A DNA stretch of 64,000 bases from Xestospongia bergquistia (GCA_963965975.1 OZ014423.1:2232001-2296000); one strand, 5' to 3'. Shown: positions 51,401 through 63,475, counted from the first letter of the stretch. Made by a program: numbers and translations. Notes: generated from the sequence alone by a model not told the origin.

Positions 51401-52905
51401 AAGTCATTGATATAAGATCAGCAGTCATTGATCGATGCATAAAAACTTCATTTAAAACTACTGTTGACAAGCTAGAATTGCTAATTTTCCCTTTCTGGGT
51501 GGACCACATAACAAATGTATCAGGGGCAATACGATATTGAAGTGGCTGAGTTGCTTTAGTTGGAACAGAATTAATAAAAAAAAGCTTTGGTTTTCCTAAA
51601 AGGGAAAGACACTGATCTATCTTATCAACCAGTTCATAGACATCTGGAGATACATCGTCAGATGTTATACAACAGACAAAGCTATCATAAGCAGTGTGAT
51701 CCATAGAGGCTATTTCTTCCATTAGTTGCATCATTCGTGAGACAGTGATGTTCGAGTAGTACCGAACTGAGTAATGTAAAAGTTCAAACAAATATTCAAA
51801 CTCAGTTGTAGCTCTTCCAGGTAAACTATGTGTACTATCCTGGTTTTTAATGACTAGAGCAATACCATGTGGTCGTGCCTTCATAAGGTAAAGTGGTCCT
51901 GGTATCTCGTTTATGTCTTTGCTTGAATGTTTTAGAACAAATTCTACTGGTAGAAATAAACTATGTCCCTCATGACAAGGAAAAAAACTGTTGTAACAGC
52001 CACTAGTAAAAGTGTTATCACCCAAAACTGGACTATCCTAGAAAAAGAGAATTTCAATAAAACTTGAAATATATTCATGAAGCCTTATTGAATATGCAAT
52101 CTTATATACTTGGAAAGTGATGAAGTTTAGCAATGACATTCTAATTAGTCCCCACCATGCTGTTATACATTTCATGTCAATTGTGGGTATTAAGTGTCAC
52201 AGACACTTGTTATAAAATAACATATCCTAGAGGTGATGGCATTTTAAACTAGACTAGGCAATAGAGGTATTGCATATGACATCATTTCTACAAAAGTTTG
52301 AGCATTATCTGTATCACAGTCACCAAGTATTGGATAGCTTAATTGTGCTTTCAAGCCTTTTGTAAAATTAGTGTGTTAAAGTACCTTAAGCACAAAGACT
52401 TATGTCCTTTCTACAATTCAGACACTCATAAATCTTATCAATTATTACAAATATTTTAATGCTGATCCCTCTTACCCCCTAACCCTTAAGTGTTGCCCAA
52501 GATTTGGACTATCACATTGAGACATAAGTACATTTGACCTCATAAGTGTCAGTTTCAGTTATTATAACCCCTTCTCCTTAGAATAGGTGTGGTGCTTGAG
52601 AACCTCCCCCATGGGTGGATACATTTCAAAGTAACAAGTTCTATTCTTTCTCACTATTTACTTACTGTTTCTATTCCAGCAAACATTTGTTGGCCACCAA
52701 AAGAAGGCAACACTCCCAACCATCTCACTACACCAGCGATGGGTTTAGTGGAGGGTAACCAAATCGTTTTTTCTTCAATTTTATTAATGCTTTCAGTAGC
52801 ATACTCCCAGAAGTCGCTAGGTAGAACAAGTCTGTCTTCTAGAGAAAGGAAGATGGGTTGATCAGAAAATGGCAGAGACACAGGTACATTCAGCTTAACA
52901 GCCAT
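43456..52905 (-). CDS. CAP-Gly / pseudocaspase / Roc-COR-like / triple Death protein (about 1,229 aa)
   Basis: Exons: 52,666-52,905; 51,287-52,037; 48,429-50,150; 46,815-47,147; 45,963-46,295; 43,456-43,766. All junctions agree in phase (0, then 1 throughout). Residues about 20-120 form a CYLD-type CAP-Gly (GVVRWLG...MFAGIE, then [17 protein letters not shown] across the exon 1/2 join). About 130-330 is a caspase fold ([27 protein letters not shown]), but the His of the SHG motif is replaced by SDD and the QAC-G cysteine by NSVPT, so it is catalytically dead. About 335-840 is Roc/COR-like with P-loop GPPGSCRSS (Lys replaced by Arg) and an intact switch DSGGQ. It ends in a Cys/His cluster (CFYC..H....HLC...CC). 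Three Death domains follow, to residue 1,229. Likely a cytosolic signalling scaffold; this role is inferred. Confidence 0.8.
45199..45316. repeat. (TA)n-rich microsatellite
   Basis: TA repeats interrupted by CA and CT steps. Together with the CA tract it makes a spurious Tyr/Ile/His frame on the + strand. Confidence 0.9.
45365..45429. repeat. (CA)n microsatellite, about 32 units
   Basis: Uninterrupted ca repeats between two atgcatat-type flanks. Confidence 0.95.
45613..45849. repeat. 117/120-bp perfect-like tandem duplication
   Basis: 45,613-45,729 and 45,730-45,849 both begin ttgattcttgttaagatc and end ctatggaatc, and differ by about four indel bases in A runs and one position. A very recent local duplication in an intron. 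Confidence 0.85.
47148..48428. other. Intron between the Roc-COR exon and the first Death exon
   Basis: 1.3 kb, no coding sequence seen. It contains a short 'agctatagctatgg' repetition near 48,115 and nothing else I can support. Confidence 0.5.
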
Positions 52906-52967
52906 TTCGCAAGTACGATCCCGTGATCCGGTTTCCGGTGGGCGATTTAACTGTTAACTTCGTAAAG
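52906..52967. promoter_or_regulatory. 62-bp divergent promoter of the two pseudocaspase genes
   Basis: The start codons at 52,905 (minus) and 52,968 (plus) are 62 bp apart, so core promoter and both 5' UTRs must fit here or overlap the genes. The stretch is GC-richer than its surroundings and contains the near-palindrome ccggtttccgg, with GGAA/TTCC cores as in ETS-type sites. There is no TATA box. Function is inferred from position. Confidence 0.6.
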
Positions 52968-55900
52968 ATGGAGGTCCATCTTCCGTTCATTGATGGAGCA
53001 TTCTCTCTCTGTTTGGATAAAGAAGTGAATGATATACCGATTGACTTTAATTCCGATGACTTGACTGCAAACGGCGTAGTGAAATGGTTGGGGAAACTAC
53101 CCGTTAGTAACTCAATAAAGTTTGCTGGATTAGAAATGGTTAGTAACCAACTGAAGGTATTTTAGTCTCTAACCTTATCCTTACTATTTAACTGTATTAT
53201 CCTACTTTAATCATAACTTTTAGGAAGCTTAACCTGCTAATTTAAAACATTTGGTATTAATTTTAGCAATTTTTTCCATTTAACTATATTTTATTCCTGA
53301 AATAAACATTTTAGAATGTATAAATTTAGCAATTTCAGTACTTGCTAAATTTACTAAAAAAAGTGCCTCCTCCTTTCTGATCTGTTAGGCGTAGGAGGGT
53401 CTAGAATTGAACATACTGTTACATAGAGGTTTTAAATGGAATCACTATAGCTGCCCATTTTCTGATAATAGATTTAAGGGCAATTTTGGATGTGTTGCTA
53501 ACCAAAATGTACTGAGAGTGTGTTTTTATCTTGATAAATGCTAACATTTTGTCTTTAATTTGTAGTATATTATGTACCTGTCTTTGTGTTTTAACATATT
53601 CTGCATTCAGTTATAATGCAATTCTGCAAAGTGTTCGAAACTAAGCTTGCCACTTGCCAATACAGGTTTGTAGACTCTTTGTTCTCAAAGATGGGAGCAG
53701 TGACACATATCATGCTCAGAATCTTATGGAATGTGTTATATACAATACCGCTTATTGGAATGTGGGAGAATATCATGAATGTTTACATAGTAGTTATGAA
53801 TTCTTAATTATGGTTGCCATAGTTTTAGTGTCTATACCAAAATGCGTGAAAGGCTAATTAGGCTATGCTCTCTACATGTTGAGAATGACCACTAACTCAA
53901 TGTTATAACTATGGCTGAGAATGAGCTAGAGAGAAATGGTTTACACTATTCAAAATACCTTGCAAGTCTACAAACATTATCAAAAAACTAGAGCACTAGT
54001 TGTTTAGAGAAAGTTGCAAACCAGAAATCCTATATAAAGCTAATGGGATTCTTCACATTCTACTGTGATCTGATGTCATGCATAATTTGCATATTATTAA
54101 CATACACTCAAACTAACAAGCATTCTCCAGAAAAGTTCAAATTCAGAAACTCTCAAAAATACCTTTAATAATAAAACTAGGATAGATTAAGAAAAGACAA
54201 TGACAAAGAACCACAAAAAGCTTCAGTATGACTCATAAAAACTTTTGCAACTACAATGCCTCGCACAAGTTAGATTGATGATCATGATGTTATCATAATT
54301 GAAATTCTACTAAGGTGAACAGGGTATACCTTGCTAACCTTGGAAGTTAAAATTCTAGACCATAAGTTACGAATATTTCCAAAATTACTTGCACATAACT
54401 CTGGCATAATTAAGAATTTCCTAAAAGGACACTACATGTATATGTACTTGCACTTTGACAAAATAGTTCAACCGTTCTCTTGTCTTGTGCATAGTATTCC
54501 AGCTAAAGGACACCTTAGTGAAAAAAAATAATGATTCCATTGATGTGTAAATAATATTAACTACAATCACATACAGTTGATATACACTATGAGGTTTGAG
54601 TACTAGTATAATTTTGTTTTCACATCTAAGCAAAGCATATTTCACCTCTTAATTTTCAATCTGAAACAGAAAAGTACTTTCAATATTAGAATAAGAATTA
54701 CAAAGGTGAAAATACATTAAAAACAGTACAATAAAATCATACATACCTGGTACATCAATTCGTGTGTTGGGTATTAAGTTTGTTTAATTTCTTATTGTTT
54801 TTTTGTATATACATTTAGGACAATTGCTTTTTTAAGTTTAATGGCTCGTATGCTGGTATATCATATTTTAATTGCTCTGAGAACTGTGGAGTATTCTTAC
54901 CTGTTGAATTGGTTGTTAGGTATTGCGACAATGACGTTCCAAAGTCAATATCAAATTATTATTGTATGAATGCCAGGCCACACGGTATTGCTCTCATTAT
55001 TGAAGTAGGGAGTACCAAAGGTCACTCTGTCTGTTACATCGAAACTACTTTCAAGTATTTAAGATACAAAGTTGAGCTCCATCATAACAAATCTAGTTTA
55101 CAAATGACAAAACTTGTGAAAGAAATAGTTTCTCTTGATCACAAAATTTATGATAGCTTTGTCTGTTGTATATTATTTAGTGAACAATGTCAACAAATTG
55201 ACATTGATGGGCTAGTGGATAACATCCAAAAGTGCTCTTCTCTACAAGGGAAACCAAAGCTTTTATTTATTCAGAGTAGCCAAGAATTGTTTCAGCACTC
55301 ATTGCAAAATGTTGATCCTGATATGCTTATCGTGTGGACAAGCCTAAATGCATATGGAAGTGATAATCAGTTTGCAAATGCTTTATGGAAAGCTTTCAGA
55401 TGTAATATCAGAAAGCTTGGTCTGATCTCAGTAATGGAGAAAGTAGCTGCTTATTTTGTCAGCATGTTCCCCCCAGAAGAAGCAAATGGGAAAATGTATA
55501 TTGAAATGAATAATAAACTTAAAAAAGAAGTCTACTTTTTGTCTCCAAATGAATTACCTGGTATGTTTTGAATTTTTATGACATCTATAATTGTTCTCTT
55601 ATCTTGCAGATTATTCACTGTGTCTGAAACCTCATGATGAAGAATACATTACCTTTCAGTGGACCACGCTTATCCTCTCAGGTCCTGCAAGCAATTTATC
55701 AGTTTTGAAGTTATTGTTAAACAATGTTATTCACCCTAATGAGTCTCCTGATGGTGCTCAATCTAATGATTCTCCTGGGAGTGCTCATCTTGAAATTGGA
55801 AAAATAGAAACTACTATCTTGCAGGTAGATGAGTCGAATACATGGAAGAAAATGGACTATGAGTCTTTAAAGACTGTGAGAGAAAAGGTTATGAAAGATG

Positions 55901-58900
55901 GTAGTAAACTGCATTTTGTTAATGCTATTGAATCAAGAGGTCATGCTGCCTTTTTAGATATTGTTTCACCTTTACTGCACTATAATCCAGTGAATGTCCT
56001 CGCATTAGAGTTGAACCAAAAGCTCAAGGATGATAAAACCATGTTTTACAATATTGAGGGTAAGCAAATCAAGGATCAGTTAGAGGAACGACAACTAACA
56101 CATTTAGAGTACCTTGAAACATCATTTCGTTCTTTGTTGTCCGTTAGTACACCTGACTTGCCTGTCACTTGTCCCTCTGAAGAACCTAAACCTTCGATTC
56201 TAGTTCTTGGCATTTCAAATGAAAATATTGATTGTAATGAATCTTTAGATGAAAAAAATCGCATTCTCTGGCCAAAATTGGAACAGTTTAGAAATGTAAA
56301 TAAATGTTGTCGTGCAACAAGAAAAGAGGTTATCTTTTCTATTGATCCAAAAGCAAAAAAATATCATGAGATTGCTACAAAAATTCGTCGTATAATATGC
56401 AAATCTTCCATTGAAGTAAAAATTTCTTACCTCTGGTTCAAACTCCTGCTGGAGTTATACCAATTACGGTCTGGACAACAGTCTGCAAAAATTATTAGAA
56501 AAACGGAATGTGTAAGGATTGGTAGGGACTTAAAGATGGATTCTGGTGACATTGAAACAGCTTTAATTTATTTTCACCATCTAACTTTTATCTCATACTT
56601 TCCTAAAGTCCTTCCTGATATTGTGTTCCTTCACCCACAACCAATCTTCGATAAATTGTCTGAATTAATTAGTATTTCTATTGCTGATGCAGTGGATCAT
56701 TTGGAAGATGAGGAGATTGATTTAATGCCAGGAGCACATATTGACCTCAAAGAGTTTGGAACTTTTGAACGTGACTTATTGAAGGATTTTCCACTTTTTT
56801 CTGATGACTTTACAGCAGAGGATTTCTTGCAATTAATGGAACATTTTCATATCATTTCTTACTTGCCACAGCAAGGGAAGTACTTTTTACCTCGTGCCCT
56901 TCGTACTACTCTCTCTGAAGCCTTGACCTGTCGCTATAAAGCATATGTTGACCCTCTTATCTTGACCTGGAACAAGAAACCCATACCTCAAGGTCTTTAT
57001 ATTGCATTGGTTGTTAATCTTCTTGGACGTGAGAACTCACCAAAGTTTGATCTTGTACCAGAATCTGTCCAAAAATGTCAATACCGTAATGCTATTCGTT
57101 TACGATGTGTTGATCTTGGAAGTTCTGTTCTGTTAGTAGAATCTAATTATTGGCTGGAGATTTATTACTTTGGCTTTTTAGATAGCTGTCCACTTCTCAG
57201 TAGTGCAATTATAGCTGAAGTTACCAAAGTTGCTGAGAAATTTCACATTAAGAAGACAGAACCTGAGGTGTGTTTTTATTGCACAAAACATGAAGAATTG
57301 AAACACCTTTGTCGTGTACACGACAAATCTAAAAGAATGACTTGCTGTGAACACAGTGAAATGTATGATATGGATCGTAAATATCAGCTTCCTTGGTTTG
57401 AAAAAGTGGAATCTGAAACTGATAAAAATCTCCGAGGTTAGTAGCATTATGTGGTTTAGTGTTATGATGTTCTACTGATACTGGTATTAGTATTGTTATT
57501 GGCACCAATACCAGTATATCAATATTGGTAAACAAAATGTCAATGCTAATCAGGCAGATAGTAGTACTGCCTTATATAGGGATGACAATATTGTGTATTG
57601 GCAAAAAAAATCTTACCAAAACACATCAGAAAACCTCAATACTTGTCAGTCTTCTTCCTCCCTATAATAATGCCTATCTGTTGGTGATTTATAGGCTAAG
57701 CAATGTTTCTAAGCATCATAGTAGAAGTTGATAAAAATACTTAATTGTTTATGTTTCTTCTTTTGTCCACAAAGATAAAAGATTTACCACTAATTTCAAA
57801 GATGCCACACAATCTGAAATGAACTATCTGCTTTTGCATCTCACATTTTGAGTGCTTTAGAAATGAAACCATTTAATTTCAGCAATTTACTTTCAAGAGC
57901 TACTCTTAGAAAACCATTTTCTTATGAATAATTAATATTAACAGAAAATAAATGAATGCAAATAGAGAATATTATAAAGCTTAGTCTCCTACTTTTGATA
58001 GTAATTATAGACTACTGTAGATTGGGAAAGTTTTGTTGTTAAAAAAAGTTCAAGCGTTAGACAATGTACGAAAATTAATTACACTAAAATTATTACACAT
58101 TGAAATATTTACAATATGCAGTGCACCTGTTATTCGAAGTGTAGACAGTGTAGATATGACTAGGATGGCTCTTTTGAGATATGTGAAACTTATGGATGAT
58201 CCAAAGGTTCTATCATCCTCCATGCAACCACAGGCAATTGCTTGGCCAAATGATAAGGCCATGAAAGCATGTCCAAAAAAATGTGAACCTTATCAGCTGT
58301 ACAGTTCAGGCACATGAGCTAAAATTGGTAAATAGACTAGTCGTCATGGTGTTACCTGCAGGCTTGCAATTCTTTTTTAGGATTATACACATGATAACCT
58401 TGAATAAAATAATCCATACTGTATTCTTCTATAGTGCTCTGTGTTGCATGTTGCAAAATTTAGGGGTTAATAAATTTTCGTACATGCTTCTTGTGTCCAA
58501 AATTTTTTTAACATGTTAATTTGAAAAGCTTACAACAGTATTTCCTCATTTGATGTTCAGCTTAAAAGAAGATGCATGACTGATAAGCTGATGAGTATAA
58601 GCCTACATTGAATTAAATATCATTACAACTGTCTTGTTTATTCTAGAGGACTTCTTGTTACTCAGAACTCATGATGGAACCATTCCAAGTTTCCACTATT
58701 TCTCTCATTTTAGTCATATTAATTAAAATAATTATTAATTCTTCATCACAATATGGAAGAATGCTTTTTTGTGAGCTGGTTGAACATGAAATCTTGTTGC
58801 CTTCTATTGTGCTACAGCTTTCTCTACTTAATATGAAAATATTTGCATTTAAAAAATGAAGAAAACAAGTAATAAAAATATTTTCTAAAAATGAAGTAAA

Positions 58901-60545
58901 CGTAGGATGGGTAACATCTATCAGTCCACAATACAAAGAATGCAAACAAGATCATAGTATAGGGATGTCAATTGCATCATTCTTACATAACAGCATAGAT
59001 GGCATAAACAATTAAGGACATTCGATTCACCAACTATCTAAATTATTCAAATAATATCTTATCGCATTATGTACCTGTGTTATTATTAGGGATAATGCTG
59101 ATTGCCATCTCTACCATCCTGCTTACATTCTCTTATTATACTGATATTAGCCATCACTATATTTACTTCCATTTTTATAACTTTATTTACTTGTTAATAT
59201 TAAGATGGAGCTCAGTAAGCCTGTAAAATGCTTGTTAAAAAAACTCATTTCATATTGTATTATGTTGCAATAATGTTACATAAAGTTTAGGTACATTTTT
59301 TCTCAGTTCTTGTTACTCGTATAGCACTGAAATTTTGAATACATATAGATGTATTGTTACAATTGTACTAAGCAATTTTACTATGAAGAGTTATAGTCCA
59401 AAATGTCACTACACTATCAGGAATTTAATGATCTGGACTTGGTAGTTGGTATACAAAATTGTAGGATTTGGGGCTTAGGTATAATAACACCTTGTAGAAA
59501 GTTTCATTTTCATATTATAGCCACAGATAGCAAAATATACCTTTATATATCACAATCAGTGAGCAAATATTGTTGAAATTTTCATCGACTTTATGTCAAG
59601 TTTTATAGCAATGATAGAACTTCTTGAGTTAAGTAAATGCTGCAAAAATTAGTAGTCTTACTATAGTTCACCTGACCACACCTTATAAGCCTAAATTGGA
59701 GCTTATTGTGCAATGTACATTTCAAACTGGGTATGGACCAAGGAGTGCCTTTCACACCTTGTCCATTTAAAGAGACCTTTCATAAAGTATAAACTAATGG
59801 ACAAGTTTAGCTTAACTAACAGAAAATTGTTCTTTATTTTCATTTTAATTTGTTGTATTTTCATACATTATTTGGCTGACTAACATAATGTGTGTGTGTG
59901 TGCTGTCCACATAGAGTTGGGGGCCAATTACCCCCTCTGGAAGGTTTGCTCTAGATCTGCAGTATTAAATTTATTAATTTTTAAAAATCTTTATTCAAGA
60001 GTCACTTCCAGCAGTGAGTCAGTATGCAACAATCTTGGCAGCTAGAAAGTGACCAGGTGTAACAGTTATAATAAAATTGTTTAAATAATTATAATTATTG
60101 TATAAACGCAAAAAGTAAACCATAAAACATTGTGCTATCCCTACATAGGCAGTATTACTACCTGCCTGATGAAGTTATGTATATGTGCAAGGTTGTTAAT
60201 GCTCTATTCCTAATAGATATTACTGCAGTGTTGGAAAAGAAACCTGACAAAGATGACTTGCTTAATATACTAGCTACCATTAGTGCTGAATGGCAGGAAA
60301 TTGGCATGGCTTTAAAAATAAGCAACAATGACCTCTCTGGTTTAGCTAAAGATGCCACTAAGTCAAACATAGTACGACTTTCTGATGTTCTAGAAAAGTG
60401 GATGGAAACTGCAACAGGTATAACATGGCAAACAATTATTGGGGCTGTTGATGGCCCTATTGTTAACAAATCTAATAAAGCAACAGAAATATGTAGATTT
60501 CTGGCTGAACCAGAGAATTATTCTAAGTACAACAGCATGAAATGA
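52968..60545 (+). CDS. CAP-Gly / pseudocaspase / degenerate Roc-COR / Death protein (about 1,028 aa)
   Basis: Exons 52,968-53,156; 54,819-55,560; 55,610-57,436; 60,217-60,545. Intron phases 0, 1, 1 match the minus-strand paralog exactly; intron 2 is only 49 bp. CAP-Gly: GVVKWLG (36-42), FAGLE, then YFNCSENCGVFLPVELV after the join. Caspase fold about 112-310: [23 protein letters not shown] (no SHG) and GKPKLLFIQSSQE (no QAC-G), so catalytically dead. Roc/COR-like part about 311-920: the P-loop is reduced to SGPASNLSVLK and the switch motif to ESRGH, so no GTP binding is expected. The COR-like portion ([19 protein letters not shown]) and Cys/His cluster (CFYCTKHE...HLC) are kept. One Death domain (920-1,020; 'LATISAEWQEIGMAL', 'LSDVLEKWME') ends the protein. 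An upstream GTG in frame is ignored in favour of the ATG at 52,968. Confidence 0.8.
53157..54818. other. First intron of the plus-strand pseudocaspase gene
   Basis: 1.66 kb, AT-rich, without recognisable coding sequence or repeats. The short frames inside are unsupported. Confidence 0.5.
57437..60216. other. Last intron of the plus-strand pseudocaspase gene
   Basis: 2.8 kb between the COR-like exon and the Death exon. It contains a degraded family A MITE (58,015-58,525). No additional Death exon was seen, unlike the minus-strand paralog. Confidence 0.55.
58015..58525. mobile_element. MITE family A, degraded copy
   Basis: Starts ta|ctgtagattgggaaagttttgt and shares with 62,139-62,746 the blocks 'gttctatcatcctccat', 'ggcaattgct', 'tatcagctgta' and 'ttttttaacatgttaat'. 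The right inverted terminus is missing. Its open-looking frames are not genes. Confidence 0.75.
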
Positions 60546-60675
60546 TTTATATTTTCAATTTATTAGTTATCAATATCTTTTTATTATTTTTTATAACATG
60601 AAAAAAAAGTAATCCAAAAATAAATGAAATTGTTGCAAACATGCTTATTTCCAACTGTGATATACAATATTAATA

Positions 60676-61062
60676 TCTCAATCTTTGGGAGGAGTTTCTG
60701 GTTTTCCATAGAGCCATCAAATCCTGAGTCCTGTGTAACATTACAAGAACAAAACATTGGTCTCTTATTACCACCCCACTCAATTACTATTCAATTCCAA
60801 TTTTAAGTTTCTCTCACTTTTGCAAAGTATTGATGTTTTCCCAAGACCATAGCTTAAGATCACCAGGGAAGTCATTTTCTTGTTGGGTAAAGCAGGCTCC
60901 ATAAGACCTCTTTAAGACGAATAACTCATTCCATTACTTCACAATGCTCATAAATTAGTTCCAGTGCAAATAAATGATTGTTCTATTGAAGTCTTTGTCC
61001 GGATATATCATGACAGGAGACTGTTTTCATAAAATATTTCTCCATTTCCCAAACCAAAAGAT
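60676..61062 (-). pseudogene. H-type gene relic (H'')
   Basis: 'gaacaaaacattggtctcttattacc' and 'atctttgggaggagt' match the H2/H3 long exon around 17,250-17,350. The N-terminal part (atttctccatttcccaaaccaaaag) abuts at 61,062 the C-terminal part of an I-type relic. The middle of the exon is scrambled or lost. Nonfunctional. Confidence 0.6.
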
Positions 61063-63475
61063 GATAAGAATGATGCTTATAAAATGGAGTACTGGCATTC
61101 CCAGAAGTGCCAGGAGCATTAGCAGCTATAGGAGATTGTGGTAACTCAAATACAGTACCAGAAAAGCTGAGAAAAGCAGGAAACACAGCACTGTCCTGTT
61201 CTGTTATATACATTGAAGAGGAACCAGCTTCAAATGTTGGAGAGAATGCTGGAAATTTAAATATGGCCAAGACTACCCTCTATTAATAGAAATAAGAGAT
61301 TTAATAGACAGTTATCTTGAAGAAGTAAAACCACTTCCATGTCAACCAAGCTATCAAAGAACTCGTAGCCATAGCCATAGTTCAGACTCAGACTACAAGA
61401 AGTCAAAGTTTCTTTGAACACTCTTTAATACTGTTGTTTACCAATTGATTAGATGGAGTAGACAATGTCAGAACTTGATCAATACCCTCAACCTTCATCT
61501 GCAATTCATCTATTTTGTTTAATAAAGATTTGAAATTTGTTCTCAGAGTCAGTCTGAAGCAAGCTAATTTTCTCTTCTAATGCACTAACTTGTGCTTGCA
61601 TATTACTAATACTAGGGAGAGATTGGGTAATATTACCCATCTTCTCTGATAAGGACCGGATATCATTGTGAGAGCTTTCGCCTCATCTCCATTTGATCAG
61701 CATTAAGTTTAGCTACTTCATCGAAACACCATTTTAAATCCCCCTGGGTGAGAGTCGAGGACTCGTGCTATGATCAGTATCTTCTAGCTTTTTAATTTTA
61801 TCTTTTACTCAAACACACTAGTTACTAGAGAACTAAATTCACAATTAAGACATTTCACTACACAAGATAACTCCTTAATTACATTTTCTGCACTGGCACG
61901 ACCACCAACCATAACAGATTCCTGGAAGAAAATAGTGAAAGTTAAATGAAATACTTTGAACCAATATAGATCATGCAAAGGGTGTGGCTAAGGTAACAGT
62001 CTCTAAAGCCCAGATATCAGATAATACTGATACATCATACACACTTTCTGTTACATTACATGTGCCCCAATATTTTGTGATATAATCCTGTCAGGATATG
62101 TAAAATAAAATTTGTATACAATATCAATGTGGAATGTACCGTAGATCGGGAAAGTTTCGTTGTTAAAAAAGTTCAAACGTTGGACGATGTATAAAAAGTA
62201 ATTACACTAACATTATTACACATTTAAATACTAACATTAACATTATTACACATTTAAATACTTATGGTATGTAATGCATGTGTTACGTGGTGGTTTAGGA
62301 AGTGTTTAAAGCGTAGAGAGTGTAGATACAACTAAGATGGCTTTTTTGAGATATCTGAAACTTAATGGATAATCCAAAAGGTTCTATCATCCTCCATACA
62401 TCCACAGGCAATTGCTCGCCCAAATGATAAAGTTAGAAAGGCCATGAAAAGCGTGTCAAGAAAATGTGGACCTTATCAGCTGTATAGTTCAGACATACAA
62501 GCTAAAATTGGTAGATATGCTAGTTATCATGATGTTACTGTAGCCTTGCATTTCTTTTTTTAGAATTATATACATGATAGCCTCCAATAAAAAATGTATA
62601 CTGTACTCTTCTATAGTGCTCTACGTGTTGCATGTTGCAAAATTTAGGGGTTAATAATTTTCGTACATGCGTCAGTGTCTGAAATTTTTTAACATGTTAA
62701 TTTTTTACATGAAACTTTTGTAACACGAAAGTTTCCTGATCTACGGTATTTGATTAAGAGACATATATCTAGACAATGGTCTCAAGTGTTCTATTGTTGA
62801 TGCAAATTTGAGTGACAACAGAAATTACTACATTAAACAATTACCAATACACATAGCAACCAATGAATATAATTACTTTATAGTAAGGACTTAGAATTGG
62901 GTGTGACTAATGAGCTATGTGACTAGAGAAAAACCTGAGCAACTCATAGCTTCTATCATCTCTCAATTTTCAACCTATTAATATTCATAAGTTTCACATA
63001 AAAGAAGAGGCAACTGTGTTTATCAGGAAACAATGCTAATCATCACTTTGTGTATATGGGTGTCATGTCATTCGTGAAATCCCATTTTGTTTAACAAAAT
63101 GGGATATTGTCCCATTTCATCTATAAGTGTACAAGGCCTAAAATAATTCTATTTAAAGAATCAGTACAGAACTTAGAACTACAGGTTGAACCATAGAAAA
63201 TATTTATTGTCATTGAATAAGCTAGAGAGGGCTTCCAAAAAGGAGGAGAAAATATCAAAATCTTGAGAATAGACTTTCAGCTATAAAAGAAAACTACAAA
63301 GCAGGAGACTATACATTCATTACCTGAACTTCTTAGGACATACAGCCACTGAGTTTTCATTGTAATTAGTATTAATTCAAAAAAACTCAGTGAGATCTGG
63401 ATCATTTCAATTTTAGATGAAAAAGGACAATAGTACATTTTGTTGGACAAAATGGCTACAAACCCACACATGGTA
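61063..63475 (-). pseudogene. I-type gene relic (I''), with internal inversion
   Basis: The second-exon start is at about 61,922 (ESVMVGGRAS... on the minus strand), and coiled-coil pieces run down to about 61,430. A segment at about 61,263-61,425 is in the opposite orientation ('EIRDLIDSYLEEV' and 'SHSSDSDYKKS' read on the + strand), then the tail region 61,063-61,262 is again on the minus strand. The intron equivalent continues to about 63,475 and matches 40,510-41,410. It is interrupted by MITE A at 62,139 and by a further small insertion near 63,276-63,330. No first exon remains. Confidence 0.7.
62139..62746. mobile_element. MITE family A, copy with intact ends (608 bp, TA target)
   Basis: Termini ccgtagatcgggaaagtttcgt and the complement of acgaaagtttcctgatctacgg, with TA on both sides (62,137-62,138; 62,747-62,748). 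The homologous unoccupied site is at about 40,709-40,720 (gaatgtatttgatt), which shows that TA was duplicated on insertion. No coding capacity. Confidence 0.9.

Noticed and set aside
53591-53857. Several overlapping 60-67 residue frames on both strands
   Set aside because: Within the first intron of the plus pseudocaspase gene; no splice-compatible conservation with the minus paralog.
58033-58317. 94-residue frame with a Met-rich segment
   Set aside because: It lies in a degraded MITE; the same segment in the 62-kb copy is not open.
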